In this document: in pieces, positions 7,927-16,458 of the stretch
Position numbering within the stretch: the stretch's first letter is position 1
Layout of the letters: each line of letters begins with the position of its first letter
DNA from: CAYVVT01 sp964454335
GTDB lineage: Bacteria; Fidelibacterota; UBA8477; JABMPR01
DNA: 64,000 bases
Assembly: GCA_964454335.1 (NCBI GenBank)
Contig: CAYVVT010000001.1
Span: forward strand, 496,001-560,000
Direction of reading: 5' to 3'
Translations under genes and position numbers: made by a program
The notes under the pieces: model-generated
The model's input: only the letters and a program-made list of their open reading frames with translations
Database searches by the model: none
Told to the model about the DNA's origin: nothing

Positions 7927-10422
7927 ATGAAACAGATTGCCTTGATCCTGCTGCTTGTCACTAGTTTCACATTTGCACAGGTCACGGGACTGGCCGGTTG
8001 GAACCTTTTCGCAGATCCCGGGCACAGCCAGACCCAGAATATGGGTGTGAATGGATATTCCGAAGCAGAATCAAATCTGCGAACAGCACTGCACCTCCAG
8101 GACATCATGCTCACGCAGACCGACATTGATACCGTGTACAGTTCACGACTGAACGATGAGGTGGAGGTGAGTTTATGGGATCGCTGCAATCACGCGAATA
8201 CACTGGGTGCAGCCTGGTTCCATTCCATTCACAGCAACGCCGGCGCACCGGAAGCCAATAACACACTGCTACTGTGGGGTCAGCTGTATAACGGTCAACC
8301 GGATCCTCCCGTAGGTGGTGAGGAGATGAGTTCCTACATGATCGTCCTGCTCACCGACGTGATGCGGATCCCAACCATCGGATCCTGGGGTGATTGCAGT
8401 TTCTATACATGGAGTACTTACTGCGAGACCAGCGGCGGTCCCTACCTCTATGTAAACCGTAATACGAATATGCCCAGCGAACTCAGTGAACAGGGATTCC
8501 ATACCAATCCAACACAGGATCAGCTGTTCATGAACCATGAGTACAAACGCATGCTGGCCTACAGTTTCTACTGGTCTGTCCTGGAGTATCATGAGATCGA
8601 CAGGCCCTATCCCGGAATTCTGGCCGGTATTATCAAGGATGCTGAAAATGGTCTGGCGATCAATGGAGCAACAGTGGAGGTCAATGGTCTCAGCTATACC
8701 ACAGACACCTATGAGTCAGTGTTCCATGAATATTCGAGTGATCCCGAAGAATTACGGAATGGTTATTACTTTTTTGAAGGTCTGCCAGATAGCACCTATG
8801 ATGTTATCGTTTCAGCGCCCCAGTTCTATCCGGACACATTCCAGATCAGCATGGAGCCCGACTTTGTCACCTTCCTGGACATGAATCTGATGTCAAACAT
8901 TCCTCCTTCGGTTGTCTACTCTGAGCCAGCTCCTGGAGACACGACCTACCCGGCCTGGGACATCCCGTTTTTCGATTTCAGCCGCCCCATGGACGAAACT
9001 GTGACCGATGCGGCATTCTCCATTACTCCGGAGGTCACCGGCAACCTGTGGTGGAATCCCACAAGTACGAGGCTGGCATTCGTTCCGGATGACACACTTG
9101 AATTCCTGACGGACTACACCATAATCATAGCTGGAAGTGCAACTGACGTCTATGGACATCCCATTGATGGAGATGGCGATGGGGTTGGTGGGGATGATTG
9201 GGTTGCTGAATTCCGCACGGGTCCACCGGACCAGTTCCCACCGGTTCTCCTGGATCACTATCCCTTGGATGGTGATGATGCCGTAGACCTGAGGCCCATC
9301 CTGTCCCTGACCTATGACGAAGCTCTCGAACCGGCATCCATCGATCATGATATGATCAAATTCGAACGCCTGGTGAATCTTGAGATCGTTGATAATCAAC
9401 TGGAATACCACCAGGTGGGGGAACTCAGCGTGATCCAGCTTTTCGCCCTTGAGGATATGCTGGACAGCGAGCCCTATCGCCTGCGGGTCTTCCCGGGGAT
9501 CGAGGACCTTTTCGGCAATGCCATCACAGACGGCTTTCTGGTGAATTTCAACTCCGCCAATTACGATTATAACATTACCCAGATCCATAATTTTGAGAGC
9601 AATACCACGAGCTACTGGTGGGATCCCCAGATGAGCGGAAGCACCTCGGGTATCCTCACTGAGGAAACCAGTAGAAGTGATAATACCTCCATCGTGAACC
9701 ATACCACCGGCAGTGGTCACTCCATGCGACTGAACTATGGATACAACACCTCAGCCGGCAGTTGGCTGATCCGTGTGTACCTAGGTAGCGGACCACCGCG
9801 GGATGTGACCTTCACTTCCAGTCGGATCATGCAGGCCTTTGTCTTCGGCGACGGTCAGGGTAATCTCTTCCGTTTCGCGGTGGATGATCATTATCCCGCC
9901 GCTGCTGCAGAATACCACGAGGTCAGTCCCTGGTATGTTGTGGACTGGGTGGGTTGGCGCCTGGTGAGCTGGGACATGCAGAACGATGGCACGGGCACCT
10001 GGCTGGGTGACGGGATCCTGGACGGTACCCTGCGCTTTGACAGCATCCAGTTAAGCCATACTCCCGGTGCACCTAATATCGGCACCTACTATGTCGATGA
10101 TCTTCGCCTGGCGACACGAAATTACCTTGCAGTCCAGGATGAAACGGCTCAGCTCCCGAATCGATTTGCCCTGTTGCCCAACTATCCGAATCCCTTCAAT
10201 CCTATCACAACGGTGCCTTTCGCCCTGGATCGGAGCAGTCAGGTAAGGATAACACTGTATGATCTACAGGGCCGGGCAGTGCAGACGGTTTTCAGCGGTG
10301 ATCTCCCAGCGGGGTATCATGAGACCAGGCTGGACGCCAGCAATATCCCCAGCGGTGTTTATCTGCTGCATATGAGCTCAAGTGATCAGGTTCACACCCG
10401 CAGAATTACGGTGGTGAAATAA
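7927..10422 (+). CDS. Secreted N-acetylmuramoyl-L-alanine amidase with T9SS-type sorting module
   Basis: An 831-aa multidomain exported protein. After a signal peptide (residues 1-17) comes an Amidase_3-type zinc domain of about 220 residues: DPGHS (His33), a Glu in GYSEAES, FHSIHSNA (His99/His102) and SEQGFHTN (Glu188) match the metal-binding and catalytic positions. Next are a carboxypeptidase-like regulatory domain (about 228-310), an SbsA/Big_5-like Ig domain (about 325-430), another Ig-like segment to about 545, a carbohydrate-binding-like region (about 550-735) and a C-terminal sorting module starting LLPNYPNPFNPITT. The family's activity is cleavage of peptide stems from peptidoglycan. 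Transport to the surface by a type IX-like route is inferred from the C-terminus. It lies between a propeller gene and a lytic transglycosylase gene. Confidence 0.85.
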   Translation: MKQIALILLLVTSFTFAQVTGLAGWNLFADPGHSQTQNMGVNGYSEAESNLRTALHLQDIMLTQTDIDTVYSSRLNDEVEVSLWDRCNHANTLGAAWFHSIHSNAGAPEANNTLLLWGQLYNGQPDPPVGGEEMSSYMIVLLTDVMRIPTIGSWGDCSFYTWSTYCETSGGPYLYVNRNTNMPSELSEQGFHTNPTQDQLFMNHEYKRMLAYSFYWSVLEYHEIDRPYPGILAGIIKDAENGLAINGATVEVNGLSYTTDTYESVFHEYSSDPEELRNGYYFFEGLPDSTYDVIVSAPQFYPDTFQISMEPDFVTFLDMNLMSNIPPSVVYSEPAPGDTTYPAWDIPFFDFSRPMDETVTDAAFSITPEVTGNLWWNPTSTRLAFVPDDTLEFLTDYTIIIAGSATDVYGHPIDGDGDGVGGDDWVAEFRTGPPDQFPPVLLDHYPLDGDDAVDLRPILSLTYDEALEPASIDHDMIKFERLVNLEIVDNQLEYHQVGELSVIQLFALEDMLDSEPYRLRVFPGIEDLFGNAITDGFLVNFNSANYDYNITQIHNFESNTTSYWWDPQMSGSTSGILTEETSRSDNTSIVNHTTGSGHSMRLNYGYNTSAGSWLIRVYLGSGPPRDVTFTSSRIMQAFVFGDGQGNLFRFAVDDHYPAAAAEYHEVSPWYVVDWVGWRLVSWDMQNDGTGTWLGDGILDGTLRFDSIQLSHTPGAPNIGTYYVDDLRLATRNYLAVQDETAQLPNRFALLPNYPNPFNPITTVPFALDRSSQVRITLYDLQGRAVQTVFSGDLPAGYHETRLDASNIPSGVYLLHMSSSDQVHTRRITVVK

Positions 10423-10435
10423 AAAACGATCGCTT

Positions 10436-11341
10436 ATGATTGAATCGATGGATACGAAAAGGATCATATTTACTGTCTGGGCGATGCTTATCGCTGTTTC
10501 AGTCAATGCTGATACTGACGTAAAGAGTACAACCGCTCCGGTCAGTTGGTCGGATCAGGTGGAACAGGACCTGGTGTCCATGATCGCCAAGAATGAACAG
10601 GCCCACCAGGTCTATGCCCGTGTAGTGCGGCGATTGAGACGCAGTGGGGTACCCGTCGGATATGTTCATCAGGTATTCAGCAACAACCAGGTCCGGGTGA
10701 GCCAAGATATCATCACCCGCCTGGACCGACCCGCGGAAGCCATGGATTGGGAAGATTACCGGCGCATCTTTGTCAACCAGAAACGCGTTGACCGGGGTGT
10801 GGATTTCTACAACCAGTACAGCGCTCTGATCCACGACACTGCGGATCGCTACGGGGTTGATCCTTTCCTCATTCTCAGTTTCGTTGGAGTGGAGACCTGG
10901 TACGGGAAGCACACATCTGAGTATTCGGTGTTCAACTCCCTGCACACCCTCATACATCATGTTCCACGGCGGGCCAAGTTCGCAGAAGATGAGATGGTGG
11001 CCTGGTTCATGATCTGCAGGGTGGATGGATTACCTCCACTGGGGACGAAAGGCTCGTACGCAGGGGCTTTCGGTTATGGTCAGTTCATGCCCACCAGTTT
11101 CAAGAAATATGCGGTGGATGGTGACGGTGACGGTATGCGTGAACCATATGATTGGCCAGACGTCCTGGCCAGTATAGCCAATTACCTGCTAAAGCGTGGT
11201 AATTATGCACCTGGCAGCACGGATTTCTCTGCAGATTCACAGAACTGGCGGGCCGTATACAAGTACAATCCATCCCGCAACTATGTTCGTGCAGTGCTGG
11301 AATTGCGACGTGAACTCATGTTGGCCCTAGATAAATCCTGA
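10436..11341 (+). CDS. MltB-like lytic murein transglycosylase
   Basis: A protein of about 301 aa with an N-terminal signal sequence (MDTKRIIFTVWAMLIAVSVNA if the ATG at 10448 is used). Its SLT_2/MltB catalytic domain contains ILSFVGVETWYGKH, where E is the expected catalytic glutamate, followed by SYAGAFGYGQFMPTSFKKYAVDGDGDG and ASIANYLLKRGNY, all hallmarks of MltB. These enzymes cleave the glycan chain of peptidoglycan to 1,6-anhydro ends. It is 13 nt downstream of the amidase gene, so two complementary wall hydrolases are probably one transcript. A strong bidirectional terminator follows. The ribosome site is weak for both possible ATGs. Confidence 0.9.
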   Translation: MIESMDTKRIIFTVWAMLIAVSVNADTDVKSTTAPVSWSDQVEQDLVSMIAKNEQAHQVYARVVRRLRRSGVPVGYVHQVFSNNQVRVSQDIITRLDRPAEAMDWEDYRRIFVNQKRVDRGVDFYNQYSALIHDTADRYGVDPFLILSFVGVETWYGKHTSEYSVFNSLHTLIHHVPRRAKFAEDEMVAWFMICRVDGLPPLGTKGSYAGAFGYGQFMPTSFKKYAVDGDGDGMREPYDWPDVLASIANYLLKRGNYAPGSTDFSADSQNWRAVYKYNPSRNYVRAVLELRRELMLALDKS

Positions 11342-11378
11342 TCGATTGCTGTCTGAACTTGCAAAGAGTTGAATGAAA

Positions 11379-11405
11379 AAAGGGCAGGTCAATGACCTGC
11401 CCTTT
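11379..11405. terminator. Bidirectional rho-independent terminator
   Basis: A perfect 12-bp inverted repeat, AAAGGGCAGGTC/GACCTGCCCTTT, with a 3-nt AAT loop lies between two convergent genes. A-tracts and T-tracts flank it, so it should stop transcription from both sides. Confidence 0.92.
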
Positions 11406-11432
11406 GCATTTGATTTCAAACGCCGGCATGAA

Positions 11433-14273
11433 TTACTCTGCTGCCATCTCCTCAGGATAGAGTGTTACCTGAACCATATTGTCCAGGTCGAAATGCCTGA
11501 TGGCAGCCTGCTGAATGGCCTCAGCGCTGAGATTATTCACCAATTCATCAAACTCCATGAATTTGCTCAGGTCGCGGTTCTGGCGATAGTACGAGTCCAG
11601 AGCACTCATCCAGTAGCGGTTCTCTTTGAGACCGAGTTCCCTTTCCCGACGCTGAGTTTCCTTCACCTTGATGAGGTACTCTGCGCTTACCGGCGCTGTC
11701 TGCAGGGCTCTGATCTCGGTGAGTACCGCCTCCGTTAGTTCCTGGACCCTGTCTGGTGAACAACCAAAGGTCACCTGGGAAGTATACTCGCCCTTCGGAT
11801 AGCGATCGAGGGAGATCCAGTTACCCACGCCGTAGACACCACCCATATCTTCACGCAATACCTCCCGGAGCCGGATGCGCAGCACGGAATTCATGGAGTA
11901 GGCATCGTAGCGATGCTGCCGGTTCCATTCAAACTCACCGTTAAAGGCGATCCGCGTATAGCTCTTTGGTTCCAGTCCCTTGTAGACACCCTTATTGACC
12001 ATGCCCTCAGGGAATGCCACACCTTCATCCACCCAGGATTCGAGCCGGCCACTACTGGGTAGGGTTGCCAGATACTGTGTTGCCAAAGCATGCATAACCT
12101 CGAGATCAATACTGCCCACAAATATGAAGGTGAAGTCCCCGGCGTCAGCGAATCGATCCGCGTAGAGAGTCAGTGCCTGTTTGTGATCCAATTTCTCCAG
12201 ATCATCTATCTGCATCGGTTTGCGCCTGGGATGATACGAGCTCAAGGTCACGCTTACGCTGTCAGAATAGGCTGATTCAGGACTTGCGCTCTTGTTCAGC
12301 AGGTTGCTCTCCATGCGGTTCACATAGGTGGCGAAGGCGTCTTCGTCAACACGCACGCCAGTAAAGAACAGGGTGATGAGCTTGAACAGGGTTTCCAGAT
12401 CCTGGGGTGAAGCACCGCCATTGAAGCCTTCATACAGACTGCTGATATATGGGGATACTGAAACCACTTGGCCGGTCAACTTCTTCTCCAGAGCAATCAG
12501 GTCGAATTCACCCAGACCGCTGTAGTCAACGATCCGAGCTGCATTCCGTGCCGAGATGAGGTCCTCTGTTCCAATGAGTGAGGTGCCGCCCGGGCTGTAA
12601 GCCTTGAACATGATCTCATCGTTCTTGAAATCAGTGGGTTTCATGACCACCCGCACGCCGTTGCTGAGGATCCACTGCGTGACATCAATGTCCTCATGGT
12701 ATGTCGTGTCCAATACAGCTCCGGCTGGAGGTAGATCTGCCACCAGGGGTGCGTCGCTTAACTCTTCTGCATATGGCTCGATCTCCAGGGTAGCCACATG
12801 AGCAAAAACGTCCTGGAGGTCACTCTCTCCTGGAATGACCAGGTCGGCCTTCTCCGGTGATTCAAGATTGATCACCCGGTTTTTCTCGGTAATGAGTTCC
12901 TTCGCCAGTGCATTCACTTCTTCCAGACCTATACCTGGAACGTATTTCTTATGCAATTCATACTCGAAGGGAATGCCGGGTACTGCCTCACTCTCGAGGA
13001 AATGGCGGACCAGTTCACTTGCGTATCGACGTGATTCCTGCTTTTCGCGTTCCAGGTACAGGCGTTCCATCCCGCGCAGGGTCTCTTTCTTCTGGCGTTC
13101 CAGTTCACTGCTGGTGAAACCATGCTCCTTCACCCGCGCTGCCTCGATGAGCAAGGCCTCGAGGCCCCGTTCTATCCCACCTTCCTGAACCGCAGCACCC
13201 AGCGTGTAGATCTGTCCTGTCCTTGTCCAGCTCCAGGATCCTGAATAGCCATACAGGAAGGGAGCATCCGCTTCCTGGGCCAATTCTGCAAAACGTGCGT
13301 TCAGCATGTTGTTGTACAGGTTTCTGACCATCTGCTGACGGTAGTCATTTTCGGTCTTGTCTACCTGCGCCGGATGCTTGAACATGATACTGACCTGCGA
13401 CCGTGTCGCCTCGGGATCAGAAGCAATGGCGTACAGGGTTTCATCGTGCTCGGGTACATCGTAGACAGGACGATCAAGAGGTGTTGACGGTTTTACCAGG
13501 CGACCGAAGTGCTTCTCGATATATCCCTGGATCTGATCAGGATCGAAATCGCCCACGGCGATGACAGCCATGTTATCCGGCCGGTACCAGTCATGGTAGA
13601 ACTTGCAGATGGTCTCGTAGCTGGCAGTTTCTATGATCTCCTTCTTACCGATGGGCAGACGCTCGGCGTAGCGGGAGCCCTTCAGAATAATGGGCAGTTC
13701 CTGGTCCAGCATGCGCCGACCTGCCCCACGTCCCAGACGCCACTCCTCGATCACCACACCTCGTTCCTTGTCGATCTCCTCGCCCTCGAGGCTCATGAGA
13801 TGGGACCAGTCCTCCAGGATCTGGAAGGCCTTCTCAAGCTGACTGATACTGTCGGTGGGTACCTGGAGCATGTACACGGTCTCATCGAAACTGGTATATG
13901 CATTCAGGTCAGGTCCAAACCGCATACCGATGGATTCCAGATAATTCACAAGGTCCATCTTGGGGAAATTCTGTGTTCCGTTAAAGGCCATGTGTTCCAG
14001 GAAGTGGGCCAGACCAAGTTGGCCCTCTGTTTCCAGGATGGAACCTGCATTCACAGCCAGACGCAGCTCGGCCCTGTTCTCAGGTTTCAAGTTGTTCTTG
14101 ATGAAATAACGTAATCCGTTATCCAGCTGACCCTGGATCAGGGTTGGATCCGTTGGTAGTGACTGTGCAAGATCAGGTGATTGTGTCGCTGTCGACAAGC
14201 CCAGAACAGTGCAACCAGCCAGGACGGCCAGCGCGAGGGTGAGGATCAGAGTGTTTTTCAATTGGGTGATCAT
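11433..14273 (-). CDS. M16 family zinc metallopeptidase lipoprotein
   Basis: A protein of about 946 aa. The ATG at 14273 gives a lipoprotein signal (LILTLALAVLAGC, Cys about residue 20), so I prefer it to the in-frame ATG at 14375. The inverted zinc motif HxxEH is present in LGLAHFLEHMAFNGT near residue 95, the pitrilysin/insulinase signature. The size fits four M16 modules, with the C-terminal half being the inactive partner. M16 lipoproteins degrade peptides in the periplasm or at the outer membrane; the substrate is unknown. It is single, converges on the transglycosylase gene across the strong terminator, and is separated from the CBS gene by about 185 nt. Confidence 0.92.
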   Translation of the reverse strand: MITQLKNTLILTLALAVLAGCTVLGLSTATQSPDLAQSLPTDPTLIQGQLDNGLRYFIKNNLKPENRAELRLAVNAGSILETEGQLGLAHFLEHMAFNGTQNFPKMDLVNYLESIGMRFGPDLNAYTSFDETVYMLQVPTDSISQLEKAFQILEDWSHLMSLEGEEIDKERGVVIEEWRLGRGAGRRMLDQELPIILKGSRYAERLPIGKKEIIETASYETICKFYHDWYRPDNMAVIAVGDFDPDQIQGYIEKHFGRLVKPSTPLDRPVYDVPEHDETLYAIASDPEATRSQVSIMFKHPAQVDKTENDYRQQMVRNLYNNMLNARFAELAQEADAPFLYGYSGSWSWTRTGQIYTLGAAVQEGGIERGLEALLIEAARVKEHGFTSSELERQKKETLRGMERLYLEREKQESRRYASELVRHFLESEAVPGIPFEYELHKKYVPGIGLEEVNALAKELITEKNRVINLESPEKADLVIPGESDLQDVFAHVATLEIEPYAEELSDAPLVADLPPAGAVLDTTYHEDIDVTQWILSNGVRVVMKPTDFKNDEIMFKAYSPGGTSLIGTEDLISARNAARIVDYSGLGEFDLIALEKKLTGQVVSVSPYISSLYEGFNGGASPQDLETLFKLITLFFTGVRVDEDAFATYVNRMESNLLNKSASPESAYSDSVSVTLSSYHPRRKPMQIDDLEKLDHKQALTLYADRFADAGDFTFIFVGSIDLEVMHALATQYLATLPSSGRLESWVDEGVAFPEGMVNKGVYKGLEPKSYTRIAFNGEFEWNRQHRYDAYSMNSVLRIRLREVLREDMGGVYGVGNWISLDRYPKGEYTSQVTFGCSPDRVQELTEAVLTEIRALQTAPVSAEYLIKVKETQRRERELGLKENRYWMSALDSYYRQNRDLSKFMEFDELVNNLSAEAIQQAAIRHFDLDNMVQVTLYPEEMAAE

Positions 14274-14460
14274 AGAGTGAATTCCTTTACAGTTTCCCCT
14301 GGGATAAAAGCGCGCCAGTATACTAAAAAAGAACTCCTGTGGGTATTGATTGTTCAGGATGCGGGTAACATTCATGCAATTTTTACATTTGACTAAGGGT
14401 ATTTTTTTTAATACTGTTCCTGACCTTCAAAAACAGGCAGGATTCCACCAGGAGGCAGTG

Positions 14461-14865
14461 ATGGAGAAAGTAACAGTACGGGATTTCATGGCCAAGAAGC
14501 TCACCACCTTTACCGAGGATATGGACATCTATGCGGCCATCGATCAGCTGGTCAACGGCAATATCTCCGGCGCTCCAGTAGTGGATGCACATAACCGCCT
14601 GGTTGGTATCATTTCACAGAAGGATTGCATCCGGGTGCTGGCAAACGGTGTCTTTCATTCACGGCCGGCAGGTCCGGTGAGGGACTATATGACCGAAGTG
14701 GTCATGACCATTGATCCGGATACAGATATTTTCACAGTTGCTGATCTATTCCTGAACAATGTGTACCACCGCATCCCTGTGGTCGAAGACGAGAAGATCG
14801 TCGGTCTCGTTAGTCGCAGTGACGTCCTGCAGGCCATTCAGTATATGGCCGGACAATCCGTTTAG
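14461..14865 (+). CDS. CBS-domain pair protein
   Basis: A 134-aa protein made of two CBS motifs. The first is about residues 5-60 (VRDFMAKKLTTFTEDMDIYAAI...GAPVVDAHNRLVGIISQKDCI) and the second about 70-130 (VRDYMTEVVMTIDPDTDIFTVADLF...RIPVVEDEKIVGLVSRSDVL). CBS pairs bind adenosine nucleotides and sense energy or ionic state. There is no attached enzyme domain, so the target is unknown. The ATG at 14461 follows CAGGAGGCAGTG; a longer upstream frame has no comparable ribosome site. It precedes the transhydrogenase genes by about 150 nt, across a leader with several hairpins, so it may be a separate unit. Confidence 0.9.
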   Translation: MEKVTVRDFMAKKLTTFTEDMDIYAAIDQLVNGNISGAPVVDAHNRLVGIISQKDCIRVLANGVFHSRPAGPVRDYMTEVVMTIDPDTDIFTVADLFLNNVYHRIPVVEDEKIVGLVSRSDVLQAIQYMAGQSV

Positions 14866-14889
14866 CACAACCTGTAATCGTATAAAAGC

Positions 14890-14940
14890 ACCCCGATGAC
14901 GGGGTCACGAACAACTTTTGTTGCCCTCCCCTCGGGGAGG
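14890..14940 (+). promoter_or_regulatory. Hairpin-rich leader upstream of pntAA
   Basis: Three successive inverted repeats lie here: CCCCG/CGGGG (14891-14904), AACAA/TTGTT (about 14910-14923) and CCTCCC/GGGAGG with a CTCG loop (14925-14940). The GCCCTCC at 14923-14929 is also the exact complement of GGAGGGC at 15003-15009, which is the pntAA ribosome site. Two alternative foldings are therefore possible, one of which would hide the ribosome site. The first hairpin could equally be the terminator of the CBS gene. No riboswitch class is recognised. Confidence 0.4.
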
Positions 14941-15013
14941 AATATATTAGCGCCGTGAAATTACGACACCATTTATCCCAATTTGTAAATTCTGAAAAAA
15001 CAGGAGGGCCATC

Positions 15014-16159
15014 GTGAAGATTGGTATCCCCCGCGAAACCGTGTCCGGTGAGACCAGAGTAGCACTGGTACCCAGTATGGTTGCCACCTACAAGCGCCTC
15101 GAACATGAGGTGCTGGTAGAAGCTGGAGCAGGTAGCGGATCAGCTATCGCTGATGATGAGTTTACCCAGGCAGGAGCCCAGGTACTGGGGTCAGCCAGTG
15201 AGGTCTATGCGGCTGCAGATGTGATCTTCAAGGTCCAGCCGCCATCACCCGAGGAAGTGGATCAGATGAAGCCCGGTACTGTGTACATGGGCTACCTGGC
15301 TCCGCTGATCAGTCAAGAATCCGTAAGAGCCATGGCTTCCGGCAAGATCACCAGCTTTGCAACGGAATTCATCCCACGCATCACCCGGGCACAGAGCATG
15401 GACACCCTTAGTTCCATGGCCACCCTGGCCGGGTATAAGGCCGTGCTCATCGCTGCAAATCATCTGGGTAAGATCTTTCCACTGCTGATGACTGCAGCCG
15501 GTTCGATTCCCCCAGCGACCACCTTCATTCTGGGGGCCGGAGTTGCAGGACTACAGGCCATCGCAACTGCAAAACGTCTTGGATCCAAGGTTGAGGCCTT
15601 TGATCCGCGCCCGGCAGTCAAGGAGCAGGTTGAAAGTCTGGGAGCGACTTTTGTCGAGATGGAAGTTCCTGAAGAGGATGTTGAAACCAGTGGCGGTTAC
15701 GCCAAGGCTCAGTCCGATGCCTTTCTCATTGCCGAACAGAAGGCCATCGATGCCCGACTACCAAAGACTGATGTGATCATAACCACAGCACAGATCTTTG
15801 GCAAGGCAGCCCCGATCCTGATCACAGAGGAAATGGTAAAACACATGCATGCTGGCTCGGTGATCGTTGACCTGGCTGCGGAACAGGGTGGTAATTGCGA
15901 ACTAACCGTGGCAGGTGAAACTGTTGTGAAACATGGTGTGATCATTGTCGGAACCATGAATCTGCCGGCCACGTTGCCCATTCATGCCAGTCAGATGTAC
16001 AGCAAGAACCTCAGTAATTTGTTCAAGAATATCTACCAGGCCGAAGACAACAGCCTGGATTTTGAAGAAGAAGTGACCGCAGGCGCCTGCATCACCCACG
16101 ATGGTGAGATCCGCAACAGCATGGTGAAGGATGCCCTGGGCGCAGGAGGAAGTGAATAA
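15014..16159 (+). CDS. pntAA: Proton-translocating NAD(P) transhydrogenase subunit alpha, NAD-binding part
   Basis: A 381-aa protein of the alanine dehydrogenase/PNT family, corresponding to dI of transhydrogenase. It starts with the family motif KIGIPRET-x-x-GETRVAL. The Rossmann NAD loop is ILGAGVAGLQAIATAKRLG near residue 180, followed by the acidic EAFDPRP strand end. Conserved PNT blocks such as SMATLAGYKAV and IVDLAAEQGGNCELT are present. The enzyme transfers hydride between NAD(H) and NADP(H), coupled to proton movement. The GTG start follows AGGAGGGCC. The alpha subunit is split into two genes here (pntAA and pntAB), a common arrangement; the stop overlaps the next ATG by one base. 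Confidence 0.94.
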   Translation: MKIGIPRETVSGETRVALVPSMVATYKRLEHEVLVEAGAGSGSAIADDEFTQAGAQVLGSASEVYAAADVIFKVQPPSPEEVDQMKPGTVYMGYLAPLISQESVRAMASGKITSFATEFIPRITRAQSMDTLSSMATLAGYKAVLIAANHLGKIFPLLMTAAGSIPPATTFILGAGVAGLQAIATAKRLGSKVEAFDPRPAVKEQVESLGATFVEMEVPEEDVETSGGYAKAQSDAFLIAEQKAIDARLPKTDVIITTAQIFGKAAPILITEEMVKHMHAGSVIVDLAAEQGGNCELTVAGETVVKHGVIIVGTMNLPATLPIHASQMYSKNLSNLFKNIYQAEDNSLDFEEEVTAGACITHDGEIRNSMVKDALGAGGSE

Positions 16160-16458
16160 TGGAAGGTCTGATCGTTTCGATCTATGTGTTCGTGCTGGCG
16201 GTCTTTATTGGCTTTGAGGTCATTGCCAAGGTTCCGCCGCTGCTGCACACACCCCTGATGTCAGGCTCAAATGCCATTTCAGGGATCACAATCGTTGGTG
16301 CGCTACTGGCAGCCAACCATGCCAACTGGCACCTGGCAACAATTCTGGGTATTTGCGCTATCAGCTTCGCCATGATCAACGTCGTCGGCGGATTCATGGT
16401 AACGGACCGCATGCTGGAGATGTTCAAGAAGGCCGGTAAGAAAGAGGAAGGAGCGTGA
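16159..16458 (+). CDS. pntAB: Transhydrogenase subunit alpha, membrane part
   Basis: A 99-aa integral membrane protein with three hydrophobic helices (about 4-24, 42-57 and 62-82). It corresponds to the C-terminal membrane segment of the alpha subunit. The motifs PPLLHTPLMSGSNAISG and IVGAL are those found at the start of the dII domain in this family. It is encoded between pntAA and pntB with overlapping ends (ATG at 16159; stop overlapping pntB), so the three proteins are made together. Confidence 0.94.
   Translation: MEGLIVSIYVFVLAVFIGFEVIAKVPPLLHTPLMSGSNAISGITIVGALLAANHANWHLATILGICAISFAMINVVGGFMVTDRMLEMFKKAGKKEEGA

Noticed and set aside
8893..9720. 275-aa minus-strand frame inside the amidase gene
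   Set aside because: It has no ribosome site or recognisable motif and lies antisense to well-defined domains; the same holds for the 298-aa frame at 29633-30529 and the 378-aa frame at 60318-61454.
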